Shown piece by piece: positions 16,375-26,000 of a DNA stretch of 44,777 bases. The DNA lies in NCBI GenBank assembly GCA_020634315.1, contig JACKBV010000034.1, positions 1 to 44,777 on the forward strand, read 5' to 3'. Positions within the stretch are counted from its first letter, which is position 1; every line of letters starts with the position of its first letter. Position numbers and translations under genes: made by a program. This stretch comes from Ardenticatenaceae bacterium (GTDB lineage Bacteria > Chloroflexota > Anaerolineae > Promineifilales > Promineifilaceae). The notes below the pieces were generated by a model. The model searched no databases and had not been told where the DNA came from. It saw only the letters and a list, made by a program, of their open reading frames with translations.

Positions 16375-18576
16375 TTATTGAGGCAGATATTTGTCAAACG
16401 GCCGTAACTCATTCACTGTGGCATACTCTTTCGGCCGTACCCCGCGCAAAATAATCGCTGCCTGCTGCGGATCATCTTCAACCATCTTCTTCGCATTTGT
16501 TTTCTTTGACAGATATTCAAGCGTCATCGACATCATTTCCGTATCGCCACTGGCATATGCACGCGATGTATATTTGCCGGTCGCGGCATAATCACCGGCA
16601 AAACGCCCTTCTTTATCTTTTTTGCCGCCAGCGCCTTGCACAGCCACCGCCCCGCCACCTTTCGCTTTGTGACGTTCCTCAATCAACAAACGAATGTCAT
16701 GCCAGGCATTTGTAGGCAGATTTGCCTCCAAATAATGGCCGATTTCGTGGACAATAATGGCGGTATCTTCATCTTGGGCCACATGAACCGTTTTCCCGTT
16801 TTGGAAGGCGCGGAAACCCTTGGGATGTCTAGGTCCAGAGCTGTAATCCAGGTGAACATGTATTTCCGGTTTGGGGATTTCCCGTAATAAATGTGGCTCA
16901 ACGATGAACTTGATGAACTGGTTGGCCGCTTCCAAATTGGTCGCAAATTTGCCATTGTCAACATTCGTGCGCACAACGGAATTGTCTTTTTCCGGCGGTT
17001 TTTCGACAATGTTGCCGCCATCAGCAACAGATCCGCCCCCTTTCCAACCCTGTCCCATTCCAGAAAGCCCTTGTTTCGGTGGATTGAGCAGTAGTTGTAC
17101 GGTGGTCATTTTCTTGAGAGCCGCCGCAAATGCTTTTCTTTCCTGTTTGGTTGTCAACTGCTCGGCAATTTTGACTTCTTGGCGCCCTTCCAAATATTCG
17201 TTTGCCAATGCATTTTCATCACGGACATCGGGAGCGGCCGTTTCTGCTTTCTTTTCCGTATATTCAATCGTATTGACAAAAAATTGACTGCCAAAGGCCA
17301 CAAACTCAGGGTTGACCCTGCCCACTGCACGCAAAACAGAGTTCTTCGCGTCGCGCATTGTCGCGGCCGCTTGCAGCAGTGGAGATGCCGCGCCCACAAA
17401 ATCCGTAACAAACGTATCGGCATAATCTTCGAGCTTCTTGCTCTTTGATTCCACATAGGTGTTAAAGGTTGTCATCATGAAGAGCGGTTTGTTGATGTTT
17501 GCTTGTGCGTCGCTTAATTCATGCAATGTTTTGTAATTTTCAATGGCGTCCGAGCGTGCGGTCTTTTCCTCTTCTAGCCCCAACTGGTTTTTTAGGTGAG
17601 CCGCCGTCATAGATTCCATGGTGGGGAGGGCGTCACCCGGCTCAATACCCTTGCGGCGCACCGCACCGCTGTTTTGCTGCACGACATGCGTTAATTCGTG
17701 CGCGATTAATTCCTGCCCCCCGCGATTGCCGGGATTGTACTCGCCCTGACGGAAGAAAATATCTTGCCCGGTGGTAAATGCCCTGGCGTCAAGGGAACGA
17801 TTTAATGAATCCGCCTGACCGTCGGTGTGGATTTTGACGCCGCTAAAATCGGCACCAAATGATTGTTCCATCGGTTTGCGCACCGTGTCGGCAAGGGCGT
17901 GTCCGCCACCGCGTGCGCCTTGAATCGCCTGGTCAACGGCCGGGGCAACATCGCCACCGTTTGCGCCAATTACGGCGCTGCGCTGGATGCGCTTGGCCTG
18001 CACCGCTTCCTCTTCCTCTTCCTGGCGCTGAATGGAGTCGGTGCGCTTGGCCTGCACCGTTTCCTCTTCCTCCTCCTGGCGCTGGATGGAGTCGGTACGC
18101 TTGGCCTGCACCGCTTCCTCTTCCTCCTCCTGGCGCTGGATGGAGTCGGTACGCTTGGCCTGCACCGCTTCCTCTTCCTCCTCCTGGCGCTGGATGGAGT
18201 CGATGCGCTTGGCTTGCACCGTTTCCTCTTCTTCTTCCTGGCGCTGCGCTGTCGGCTGCCCGGTCGTGTTGATCTGGCTGACGACTTGTTGGGCAACGCT
18301 GTCTGCTTCTTGCTCGTAGGGGTCGTTAACTGGGCCAAGTGTCAGTTTGGCTTGAATGGGGTGTGGATGACCGGTTTGCAAAAGCTGTCCAACCGCCTGA
18401 TTGCCCAATGTGCGTTGCAGTTGTGCTGCATCGGCCGGGGTTAGGGTGTTGGGATCGATGCTTTTGGTAAGGATATTGTCCGGTGTGTTGGCTTTTGTGG
18501 TGGGTAACGGCCGTTTCTGTATCACCTTCTTTTCCACCGGCTTGTTTACCTTAGGAAACTTTGCTTTGTCAGACAT
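16375..18576 (-). CDS. DUF4157 cargo protein with second HExxH (putative zinc metallopeptidase)
   Basis: 733 residues with a strong AGGAGA ribosome binding site. Residues of about 35-67 carry the shared motif LTPADAAQLQRTLGNQAVGQLL, and 73-98 carry IQAKLTLGPVNDPYEQEAD. From 111 to 197 there are five copies of an 18-residue acidic repeat (QRQEEEEEAVQAKRTDSI type). DUF4157 spans about 210-300, with HELTH at 293-297. A long helical linker follows. The C-terminal domain has VHEIGHYLEANLP with HEIGH at 610-614, flanked by HVHLDY before and GDTEMMSMTLEYLS after, where Glu680 is a candidate third zinc ligand. That arrangement fits a zincin metallopeptidase as the payload activity. It sits directly after the AAA+ ATPase gene, a usual place for eCIS cargo. 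Whether DUF4157 itself is catalytic is unknown. Confidence 0.82.
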   Translation of the reverse strand: MSDKAKFPKVNKPVEKKVIQKRPLPTTKANTPDNILTKSIDPNTLTPADAAQLQRTLGNQAVGQLLQTGHPHPIQAKLTLGPVNDPYEQEADSVAQQVVSQINTTGQPTAQRQEEEEETVQAKRIDSIQRQEEEEEAVQAKRTDSIQRQEEEEEAVQAKRTDSIQRQEEEEETVQAKRTDSIQRQEEEEEAVQAKRIQRSAVIGANGGDVAPAVDQAIQGARGGGHALADTVRKPMEQSFGADFSGVKIHTDGQADSLNRSLDARAFTTGQDIFFRQGEYNPGNRGGQELIAHELTHVVQQNSGAVRRKGIEPGDALPTMESMTAAHLKNQLGLEEEKTARSDAIENYKTLHELSDAQANINKPLFMMTTFNTYVESKSKKLEDYADTFVTDFVGAASPLLQAAATMRDAKNSVLRAVGRVNPEFVAFGSQFFVNTIEYTEKKAETAAPDVRDENALANEYLEGRQEVKIAEQLTTKQERKAFAAALKKMTTVQLLLNPPKQGLSGMGQGWKGGGSVADGGNIVEKPPEKDNSVVRTNVDNGKFATNLEAANQFIKFIVEPHLLREIPKPEIHVHLDYSSGPRHPKGFRAFQNGKTVHVAQDEDTAIIVHEIGHYLEANLPTNAWHDIRLLIEERHKAKGGGAVAVQGAGGKKDKEGRFAGDYAATGKYTSRAYASGDTEMMSMTLEYLSKKTNAKKMVEDDPQQAAIILRGVRPKEYATVNELRPFDKYLPQ
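17986..18246 (-). repeat. 54-bp tandem repeats inside the DUF4157 zincin gene
   Basis: Four full copies and one partial copy of a 54-bp unit, in frame, encoding QRQEEEEE(A/T)VQAKR(T/I)DSI. The DNA copies are nearly identical over long stretches, so copy number probably varies between strains by slippage or recombination. The encoded segment is a charged flexible linker between the N-terminal motifs and DUF4157. The giant DUF4157 protein has a single degenerate version of it (VQRQEDEELLQGKRIQRQEE). Confidence 0.9.
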
Positions 18577-18586
18577 GATCTATCTC

Positions 18587-20785
18587 CTAAATTGTCAGGT
18601 CCCGTTCGTTCACCAGCCGCCCCATTTTTTGCAGTTCGCGGCGTGTGCCATGCATGATGTGTTCCATTGTCACCACCTGACCATTGGTGGCCGCCAGATA
18701 ACTGGCATTGACGATAATATTACGAATGTTGCCCCCGGCAATTTCAAAACGATCCGCCAATAACCCCAAGTCCAGATTGGGGTCGCGGGGAACATTGGGC
18801 GGGAAAAGCGTTTGCCAGATGCGCAAGCGATCTGGCGCTTTGGGAAAGGGAAAATCGACGGCGAATTGCAGCCGCCGTGTAAAGGCATCATCCAGGTTAG
18901 CGCGTAGGTTGGTGGAGAGAATGGTGACGCCGTTGTACGATTCCATGCGTTGCAGCAGATAGCTGATTTCAATGTTGGCATAGCGGTCATGCGCATCTTT
19001 CACTTCAGAACGTTTGCCAAAGATGGCGTCTGCTTCGTCAAAGAAAAGGATGGCATTGCTGCTTTCAGCCTCGCTAAAAATGCGTTCCAGGTTCTTTTCG
19101 GTCTCGCCGATGTATTTGCTCACCAGGCTGGAGAGGTCGATTTTGTAGAGGTCAAGCCCCAGTTCTCCGGCGATGACTTCGGCGGCCATGGTTTTGCCGG
19201 TGCCGGGCTGCCCAAAGAAAAGGGCGGTGACGCCCGCGCTGGCGGCAAGCTTGCCGCCGACACCCCATTGTTCCAACACTAAAGAGCGGCTGCGCACCGT
19301 GTCTACCATTTCGCGCAGGAGTGTGATTTGGTCTCTGGGCAGGACTAAATCTTGCCAGGCGTAGCGCGGCGTCAGTTTGCGTGCCAGGTTGGAGAGGCGC
19401 GGATTGGAATGGGCACGGGCGGCGGCGAAGAGATGGGCGTTTTGGAGGAAACGGCCGTTTTGCGTAGCTTCCTCAGGCGACACAGCCTCATCACGCTGCG
19501 CGGCAATGTCGCGTGCCGTGTGAATCATGTCGCGTAGTTGGCCGGTTGTCAGGATAAACTGCCCGGCTAACCCATCCAGGTCAATGTCTGGGGCAACGGC
19601 GTCTTGTGCGGAAGCCTCATCATAGAGGAAATGGCGTAAGAGCCGCTGTCTCTGTGCATAATCGGGAAGGGGGAATTGTGTCCAGTAAAGACGGCGTGCG
19701 CGATCTAACTGCTGCGGCTGCCAGCGGGCGCGGCTGCATAAAATAATGGTGCCAGGGTGATGGCTGACCTGCGCCAACAATGCCGAAGCGGGGATGCCTT
19801 CCACAAAACTGCTTTCCCAGCCATTGAGGCAAGGGACGGCATTGATGAGGCGGGCGTCGCGCAGGGCGAGGTTGATGGCATCGGCGGGATTTGCCTCGAT
19901 TTGTTGCACAGTGTCGAGGGAGAGGGTGAGTAACGGCCGTTGCTGGGTAGCCGCCAGCAACAACGCCGCTTGCTGTTGACATAAATCATCAGGGCCATAA
20001 AAGGCGAGCATCGCAATTTCCTGGCTCAGGGGGGCGATGGCCTTTTGTATGGCCGGTGTCAACAGCGCGATTTGTGGCTGCGGGTTGGCGTGCAAAACCA
20101 GATGATGCTTGAGATGGGCGGGCGGGCGATATTGCCCGGAGAGCAGCCAGGTAACTATGGTGTCGTCGGCGCAAATGGCATCATTGATCAGACGTGGCCG
20201 CGAGACACCACTTTCGGCGATCCGTTCCACCAGGCGATATTGCAGCAGGGGGGACGTTTCGTTGAAATAGGCGAGATGCAGCAGTCGCTGCGGGCCAGAC
20301 GGGCACAGTAAATCGAGGATGAGGTTGATGCTGGGATGCCGCTGTGTCAGGTCATCTTGTAGGAAGCCGTAAAGTTTGCCGTAGCGCACATCGAGCGCGG
20401 GAGCCATGCTGAGAAGCAGGGCGTCGAGCGCGAAGCGATTTAAGCCGAGCAGACCAGCCAGACGGTGCAGACGTAACTCTGTTCCTTGCGCTTCGGCCTC
20501 GGTGACGAAGCTGGCAATTTGTTGTTCGATTTGCAGCAAGGCATCGTGGTAGGGGCGGTCGGCTTCTTCATTGAGGGCAGGGCTGCCGTATCCAAACGGC
20601 CGTTGCAGCAGCGCATACGCCTGCGCATCGGAAAGGTGATAGCGTTGCAGCATGTTGTTGATTTCGCCAGCCTCTTGCTGCTGCCGCTGAATTTGCCGGT
20701 GCAGCAAGATGTCCACACGGGACATTTCCAACTGTAAATGTTGGAAACTTGCATCAACCGGCGGAATAGTAGGTGTCGCTTTCAT
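18587..20785 (-). CDS. eCIS AAA+ ATPase (Afp15/Pvc15-like)
   Basis: 732 residues. The N-terminal 460 residues are helical and poorly conserved. The C-terminal AAA+ module has Walker A GQPGTGKT at 525-532, Walker B ILFFDEADA at 579-587, the sensor-1 region TILSTNLRANLDDAF and an Arg-finger pair at 637-638. Dedicated AAA+ ATPases of this build are a hallmark of eCIS clusters, where Afp15 is needed for particle assembly or cargo handling in the cytosol. They differ from ClpV of type VI secretion, which has two AAA modules. The gene begins nine bases after the VWA/FHA gene and ends eleven bases before the first cargo gene. The start at ATG 20785 has only a weak ribosome binding site (AGCAGC), consistent with coupling. 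Confidence 0.93.
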   Translation of the reverse strand: MKATPTIPPVDASFQHLQLEMSRVDILLHRQIQRQQQEAGEINNMLQRYHLSDAQAYALLQRPFGYGSPALNEEADRPYHDALLQIEQQIASFVTEAEAQGTELRLHRLAGLLGLNRFALDALLLSMAPALDVRYGKLYGFLQDDLTQRHPSINLILDLLCPSGPQRLLHLAYFNETSPLLQYRLVERIAESGVSRPRLINDAICADDTIVTWLLSGQYRPPAHLKHHLVLHANPQPQIALLTPAIQKAIAPLSQEIAMLAFYGPDDLCQQQAALLLAATQQRPLLTLSLDTVQQIEANPADAINLALRDARLINAVPCLNGWESSFVEGIPASALLAQVSHHPGTIILCSRARWQPQQLDRARRLYWTQFPLPDYAQRQRLLRHFLYDEASAQDAVAPDIDLDGLAGQFILTTGQLRDMIHTARDIAAQRDEAVSPEEATQNGRFLQNAHLFAAARAHSNPRLSNLARKLTPRYAWQDLVLPRDQITLLREMVDTVRSRSLVLEQWGVGGKLAASAGVTALFFGQPGTGKTMAAEVIAGELGLDLYKIDLSSLVSKYIGETEKNLERIFSEAESSNAILFFDEADAIFGKRSEVKDAHDRYANIEISYLLQRMESYNGVTILSTNLRANLDDAFTRRLQFAVDFPFPKAPDRLRIWQTLFPPNVPRDPNLDLGLLADRFEIAGGNIRNIIVNASYLAATNGQVVTMEHIMHGTRRELQKMGRLVNERDLTI

Positions 20786-20793
20786 ATAGCTGC

Positions 20794-23010
20794 TTATTGG
20801 CCTTCTTGCTGACCATCGCTTGTTAGTTCGCCCGGAGTTGTGCCATTGGTGGCGGTCGCGAGCGTGAGAATGGTCGTTTTGCCGATGCGGATACGGTCGC
20901 CGCTGTCTAATTCCAGGTGCATCGGCGCGTTTGGTTGAACCGGGTTGTCATTGACAAATGTGCCGTTGCGGCTGTGATTGTCTTCGAGGTAGAAACGGCC
21001 GTCTTGCCAGGAAATTTGCGCATGTTTACGTGAAATGTGCTGGTCGCCAGGGATATTCAGGTCGCAGCCTTCGCGGCCAATCGTGTATGGGAAGTGTGCG
21101 GCCTGCCGTTCGCTGGCTCCGGCGAGCGCGTTGTCTAATGTTTCCAGGATGCGCACGCGCACGGCGTGCATCTCTGGCATGGCGATTTCTGTTGGGGCGG
21201 CGGCTTGCTGCACGCGGCGGCGATAGCGATTGTGTTCGTTGATACGGCCGTTTGTGAAGCCAATAAACCAGGCCAGCAAACCAGCCAACAGCAGGGCCAG
21301 CAGCCCAAGCAAGTAAAGAATGGGATTCGCGCGTAAGGCTTCCCAAGCGCGTACAGACACACTGGCGGGGTGCGTATAGCTGAAACGATATTCGGCCGTG
21401 TCCAGGCGTTCGCCACTTTCGTTGATGGCATGGACAACCAGCGTATATGTGCCAGTTTCTGCCTGAAACGCCAACTGCATGGTGTTGTCTGGCAGTAAGA
21501 CCGGCGTCAATTCGATGATGCGCTGATTGCTGCTGTTGAGAATATAGCTTTCGTATCCGACAACCAGATCGTCATTTTCCAGGAAAAGGGAAGCTGTTAG
21601 CTGTGCCGGTTCATCTTCGACCTGCCAGGTGCGTAAATTGAGCTGCGGTTCATCATCAACGATGGTGATGGCGTCGATGCGCATGGCAAACGGGAGCGGC
21701 GGCGGTTCGTGGCGGAATGGGTATTCGGCGATGACCTCTTCGCCGACATCGGTTAGATCGGTGTCGGCGCTTTCGTCGCTTGTGTTCAGGATTGGTTTGC
21801 CGTCTTCGTCTAAGGGCTGGACGCGCAGGAGGTAGGTGCGCTCACCTTGCAGCAAGCGGGCATCCATAACGATGCGTTCCGTCTCCCAACTGACTTCTTG
21901 GGGAAACGCAAGGCGTGTGATTTGCTGGTTGTTTTCGGCGTCTATGATTTCGGCGGCAAGGGCGGCGACGCGCGTGTGCCCGGTGAGGGTGACGTCGAAA
22001 AAGTAGCTGTTGCTGGGGGTGTCGTACATGAAGTTGCGGATAACGGCCGTTACCGTTGCCGGTGGCGTGAGATAGCTGCGTTCGGCCGTAAATGTGACCG
22101 GCGCCAGCGGCGGCGTTTGTCCGTCGGACATGGTTAGCAGCAATGCGCTGCGCTGTAATCCCTGCGCCGGATAAACATCGGCCGTGGCTTGCCATTGTGC
22201 GCTGAGATCATTGAGGATGGGGGTAAACAGCGCCGCCGACAACTCTTTTGTGCCATCTTGGAACTGACCACCGCTGGTTTCGGCCAAGCCACGCAGCACA
22301 TCAAGGTTGAGCCGTCCAAAAAGTGGGGCAACGCCAATGGGGTAGATGCGCACCGGCTGCGGCTGGTTACTGTTGAAAGCCACAAGTTGGTCGTAGGTGT
22401 TTTGGCTGCATGTGTCGCCAATGCCTTGCCGCCGTTCGTCGCGGCCGTCGGTGAAGACGATGATGGCCTGGCGTGGTGTGTCCTGGGCGATCTGGCTGAC
22501 TGTTTGTACGGCCGTATACAGGCCATCAAACAGGCAGGTTCCTTTATTGTTGGTGGTTAACTGGTCAATGGCAGCAAAGGCGGCGGTGCTGTCGTTGGTG
22601 AATGTTTGGCGCAGCACAATGGCTTCATCAAATTGGATAATGGCAAATTGGGTTTCGGCTGGAGCCGCCGTGATGATGTCACGGGCCGCTTGCTGCATGT
22701 CTGGCAGCAGGTCTTTCATGCTGCCGCTGCTGTCGAAGAGCATGGCAACGTAGAAAGGGGAACGGGCCACGTCTGCGGGATAGGATGCGCCATTTTCGAG
22801 CAGGACTCTGGCAGATTGTATTTGGGCTTGAGGAGCGGAACGGCCGTTGCCATCCTGTAAGCGAAAGAACATATTCAGCGTCAGCGCAGTGGGGCCATTT
22901 GTGACCTGCACATCCTGGACGATGACATTGATGGTGTTTTGCGCAGTTACATTGGAGCCTGTCCAGAGTAGGCTGATGCTAAATAAGATAAAAAGGAACA
23001 ATCGCTTCAT
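20794..23010 (-). CDS. Membrane VWA-FHA protein
   Basis: 738 residues. A signal peptide (MKRLFLFILFSISLLW, cleavage probably after VTA) is followed by a von Willebrand factor A domain from about 85 to 270 with the metal site DSSGSM at 93-98. Next come beta-rich segments to about 560. A transmembrane helix spans about 563-584 (ILYLLGLLALLLAGLLAWFI), then a basic stretch, then an FHA domain at about 642-718 with GRE, SRKH and NGT motifs. Topology: VWA outside, FHA inside. The FHA domain should bind phosphothreonine, presumably made by the kinases encoded just upstream. It follows the long kinase gene by 14 bases. It may link an external adhesion event to the cytosolic injection machinery; that role is inferred. 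Confidence 0.88.
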   Translation of the reverse strand: MKRLFLFILFSISLLWTGSNVTAQNTINVIVQDVQVTNGPTALTLNMFFRLQDGNGRSAPQAQIQSARVLLENGASYPADVARSPFYVAMLFDSSGSMKDLLPDMQQAARDIITAAPAETQFAIIQFDEAIVLRQTFTNDSTAAFAAIDQLTTNNKGTCLFDGLYTAVQTVSQIAQDTPRQAIIVFTDGRDERRQGIGDTCSQNTYDQLVAFNSNQPQPVRIYPIGVAPLFGRLNLDVLRGLAETSGGQFQDGTKELSAALFTPILNDLSAQWQATADVYPAQGLQRSALLLTMSDGQTPPLAPVTFTAERSYLTPPATVTAVIRNFMYDTPSNSYFFDVTLTGHTRVAALAAEIIDAENNQQITRLAFPQEVSWETERIVMDARLLQGERTYLLRVQPLDEDGKPILNTSDESADTDLTDVGEEVIAEYPFRHEPPPLPFAMRIDAITIVDDEPQLNLRTWQVEDEPAQLTASLFLENDDLVVGYESYILNSSNQRIIELTPVLLPDNTMQLAFQAETGTYTLVVHAINESGERLDTAEYRFSYTHPASVSVRAWEALRANPILYLLGLLALLLAGLLAWFIGFTNGRINEHNRYRRRVQQAAAPTEIAMPEMHAVRVRILETLDNALAGASERQAAHFPYTIGREGCDLNIPGDQHISRKHAQISWQDGRFYLEDNHSRNGTFVNDNPVQPNAPMHLELDSGDRIRIGKTTILTLATATNGTTPGELTSDGQQEGQ

Positions 23011-23024
23011 AATCTACTGCTGCC

Positions 23025-26000
23025 TCAATTCTGGGTGACGGTGATTTGAGCCGTTTCCGTATCGGTGCTGATGGGGGTTTCGCCACCCGTATTCACACCG
23101 ATGTTAACGTTAACCAGTCCGTTGGTGCCTTGTGTCTGATCCCAGGCACGGAATGTGATGGTTGCCGTGCCCACATTTGTGCCGGGAACATAGCGGATGC
23201 GTGCTGCCGGATTCAAGAGAACAGCATGGTTATTGCCGAGATTCGCGGCAAACGTAGTCCAGGTGACACCGCCATTGATAGAAAACTGCCAGGTGCCATT
23301 GCCGGTGCTGCCAATGACAGCGATGCCATCCGGGTCGCCGTCTACATCGGTTATCGGATCAAATGGTGCGGCACTCGCCAAGATTTCCGCCACCGTATTG
23401 CCGATCGGTGTTGTGTTAGAGACTATTGTTGTGAGCACTAAATTGGCACTGTTGTCCAGCACGGGCGCATCGTTCACCGGATTGATGGTGATGTTGACCG
23501 TGCCTAAATTCGAGTAGTCCGTGCCATCAGATGCACGCCAGTTAAAGCTGGTGCTGCCGTTCCAATCGGCATTTGGCAGGAAGGCAAAATTGTTCAAGTT
23601 TGCCGCCAAAATCTCTTGGTTGAGCGTGACCGCGACACCATTGACGCGCAATGAGCCATTGGCTGGCAGGGACTCAATGCGAATGCGGTTGAGGGCGTCA
23701 CCGTCGAGGTCGCTGTAATGGCTGGTGAAATCCGTTGCCAGGAAGTCGATGGTGACATCTTCGTTGTCAGCAACGCTGAAATTGGTAATGGTTGGCGCGT
23801 CATTGGTTGCGTTGATGGTGATGTTCACAGCAGCGGTATTAGAAAGGCCAGTGCCGTCAGATGCACGCCAGTTGAAGCTGGTATTGCCATTCCAATTGGC
23901 GTTAGGCGTGAAGGTTAGGTTTGCCAGTGACCCGGCGAGGATTGTTTGCGGGGGCGTAACAGGGCTTCCGCTTACGGCCAATGTGCCATTTGAGGGCGAG
24001 GTGTCAATGCGAATGCTGACTAGCGGGTCTGTATCGGCATCGCTGTAATGCGCGGTGAAGTCGGCTGCCAGGAAGGTCAAGACGGTATCTTCGTTGCCGG
24101 TTTTGGGCACATCTGTAATGACAGGGGCATCTTGAACGGCCGTAACCGTGACATTCACCGTTGCCGTGTTACTGGTGCCGCCATCCCCATCATTAACCGT
24201 TACCGTCACTGTACGTTGGCTGGTGCTTGGATTGTCAGACTCATTCCTGAATGCCAGTCGCTGTAATACAGCTTCCACGCGCACGAGAAGCGCCTGTGCA
24301 TTGAACGTTACCACCAATGGCGCACCACAACTGTCGCCGCCCGTATAAGTACCAACCACCGTTCCGTTGTAGCGAATATTGGTGCCGACCAGACTAATTG
24401 GCCCGCCGGGCGTAATGCCGATGAGGTCATCGGCCGTGCAATTGACAGTTATCGTCGCTGTCAGGTTGCCACCGTCAAAATCAGCAGAATCAACATCGTC
24501 AACGGTGCCGCTATTCGCTATCAATTCAAACAAATCGTTTTCCGTGAAATTAACGGTGCCACTCACGCCGCTAATGACGGGCGGATCATTTAAGCCGGTC
24601 ACTTCTACCGTGACAACTGGAATGTTGCTGATTGTGCCGTCTGCTTCTCTTAAGCGGAATGTGACTCCTCTGTCGTCAGGCGTTGGCGCATTAGACGTGT
24701 TTTGGAAGGCGATTCGCCTTAGTAAGTTTTGCAGGGCTGTTATGGTAGCAGTGTCTAGCAAGGAGCCAACGGTTAATGTATGGCCGTCGGGGGCGATGGT
24801 TAGCGTGCCAAAGGCTGTCCCGTTGTATAAAACTGTGCTGCCCACGAGCGTGATGCCATTCCCTGGTGAAATAAGCAAGCTGTCGCCATCGCCTGCGCCG
24901 GTAGCAATGACGACGGTGAGATCGCCATCTTCAAAGGGCACATTTTCGGCATCGGTGATGGTGCCGGTGGTTGCCAGGCGTATCGGCGCATCTCCCTCTG
25001 TGAAACTAACGGTGCCGCCATTCACATTATTAATGGCTGGACTATCATTGACCGGTGTAACAGAAATGTTGAAGACGAGATCAGGTACAGTGTTACCTGC
25101 TGGATCCGATAGATCAAAGACGAAGTTGTCGCTGTTTTGCTCGTCTCCATTATGCACATAACGAATTCGGCTTTGAGTCAGGTCGTTTTGGGTGAAGCTC
25201 GTAACATTGACGCCTTGCCGCTGCACGGTGCCATGTTGTGGCCCACTGGTGATGTCATAAATGAGCTGCTCATCATTGCTGTCTGGATCGGTGGCGCTGA
25301 GGAAGGCGTTGCTAATGAGTGCATCTCCATTTTCGGCAACGGTCAGCGTGTTGTTGTTGACGATTTGGGGATCGTCATCGTCGGCGGGGGTGATGGTAAT
25401 GGTAAAAAGTTGTCCGGTTAAGGTGTTACCGTTATTAAGATTATCGGTGACATTAAAGGCGAAGGTGTCGCTGGTGGTGTTGGTGTCGTCATGAATGTAG
25501 AGGACGCGGCTATTGGACAACATGGCCTGGGTAAAGCTGCTTATTTCTGTGCCTGGGGAGTTGACGTCTTCCAGGGTGCCATGGTTGGGGCCACTGGTGA
25601 CGATGAAAATCAGGTTGTCGTTGTTGGTGTCGACATCATCGGCGCGTAGGATGCTGGTGGTGATTAACTTGCTTTCGCCTTCAACTAACGTTAAGGGGTT
25701 GTTGACAGATATGGTCGGTGCTTCGTCATCAACATCCGTGACATTGACGGTGACTGCCTGGCTGGTTGAGGTGTTGACACCATCGGAAACGGTGACTTCG
25801 AGAATATATTCACGTCCGGTTGGGTCGTCATAATCCAGGTTGCTTGCACCAAAGCTGGTGAGGGTGAGTTGTCCGCTGCTGGAGTTGAGGCTGAAATATT
25901 CGTCACCGCCGTTGGATACATTTTGGATGGTCCAGTTAGAGAAGGTTGTCGTGCCGGAATCTGCATCGGTTGCTGTCAGGGGAGAGCCAATTTGTGCGCC

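Noticed and set aside
17863..18444. Plus-strand frames across the 54-bp repeats
   Set aside because: They are antisense shadows of the acidic linker. The repeated LACTASSSSSWRW-type sequence has no independent support.
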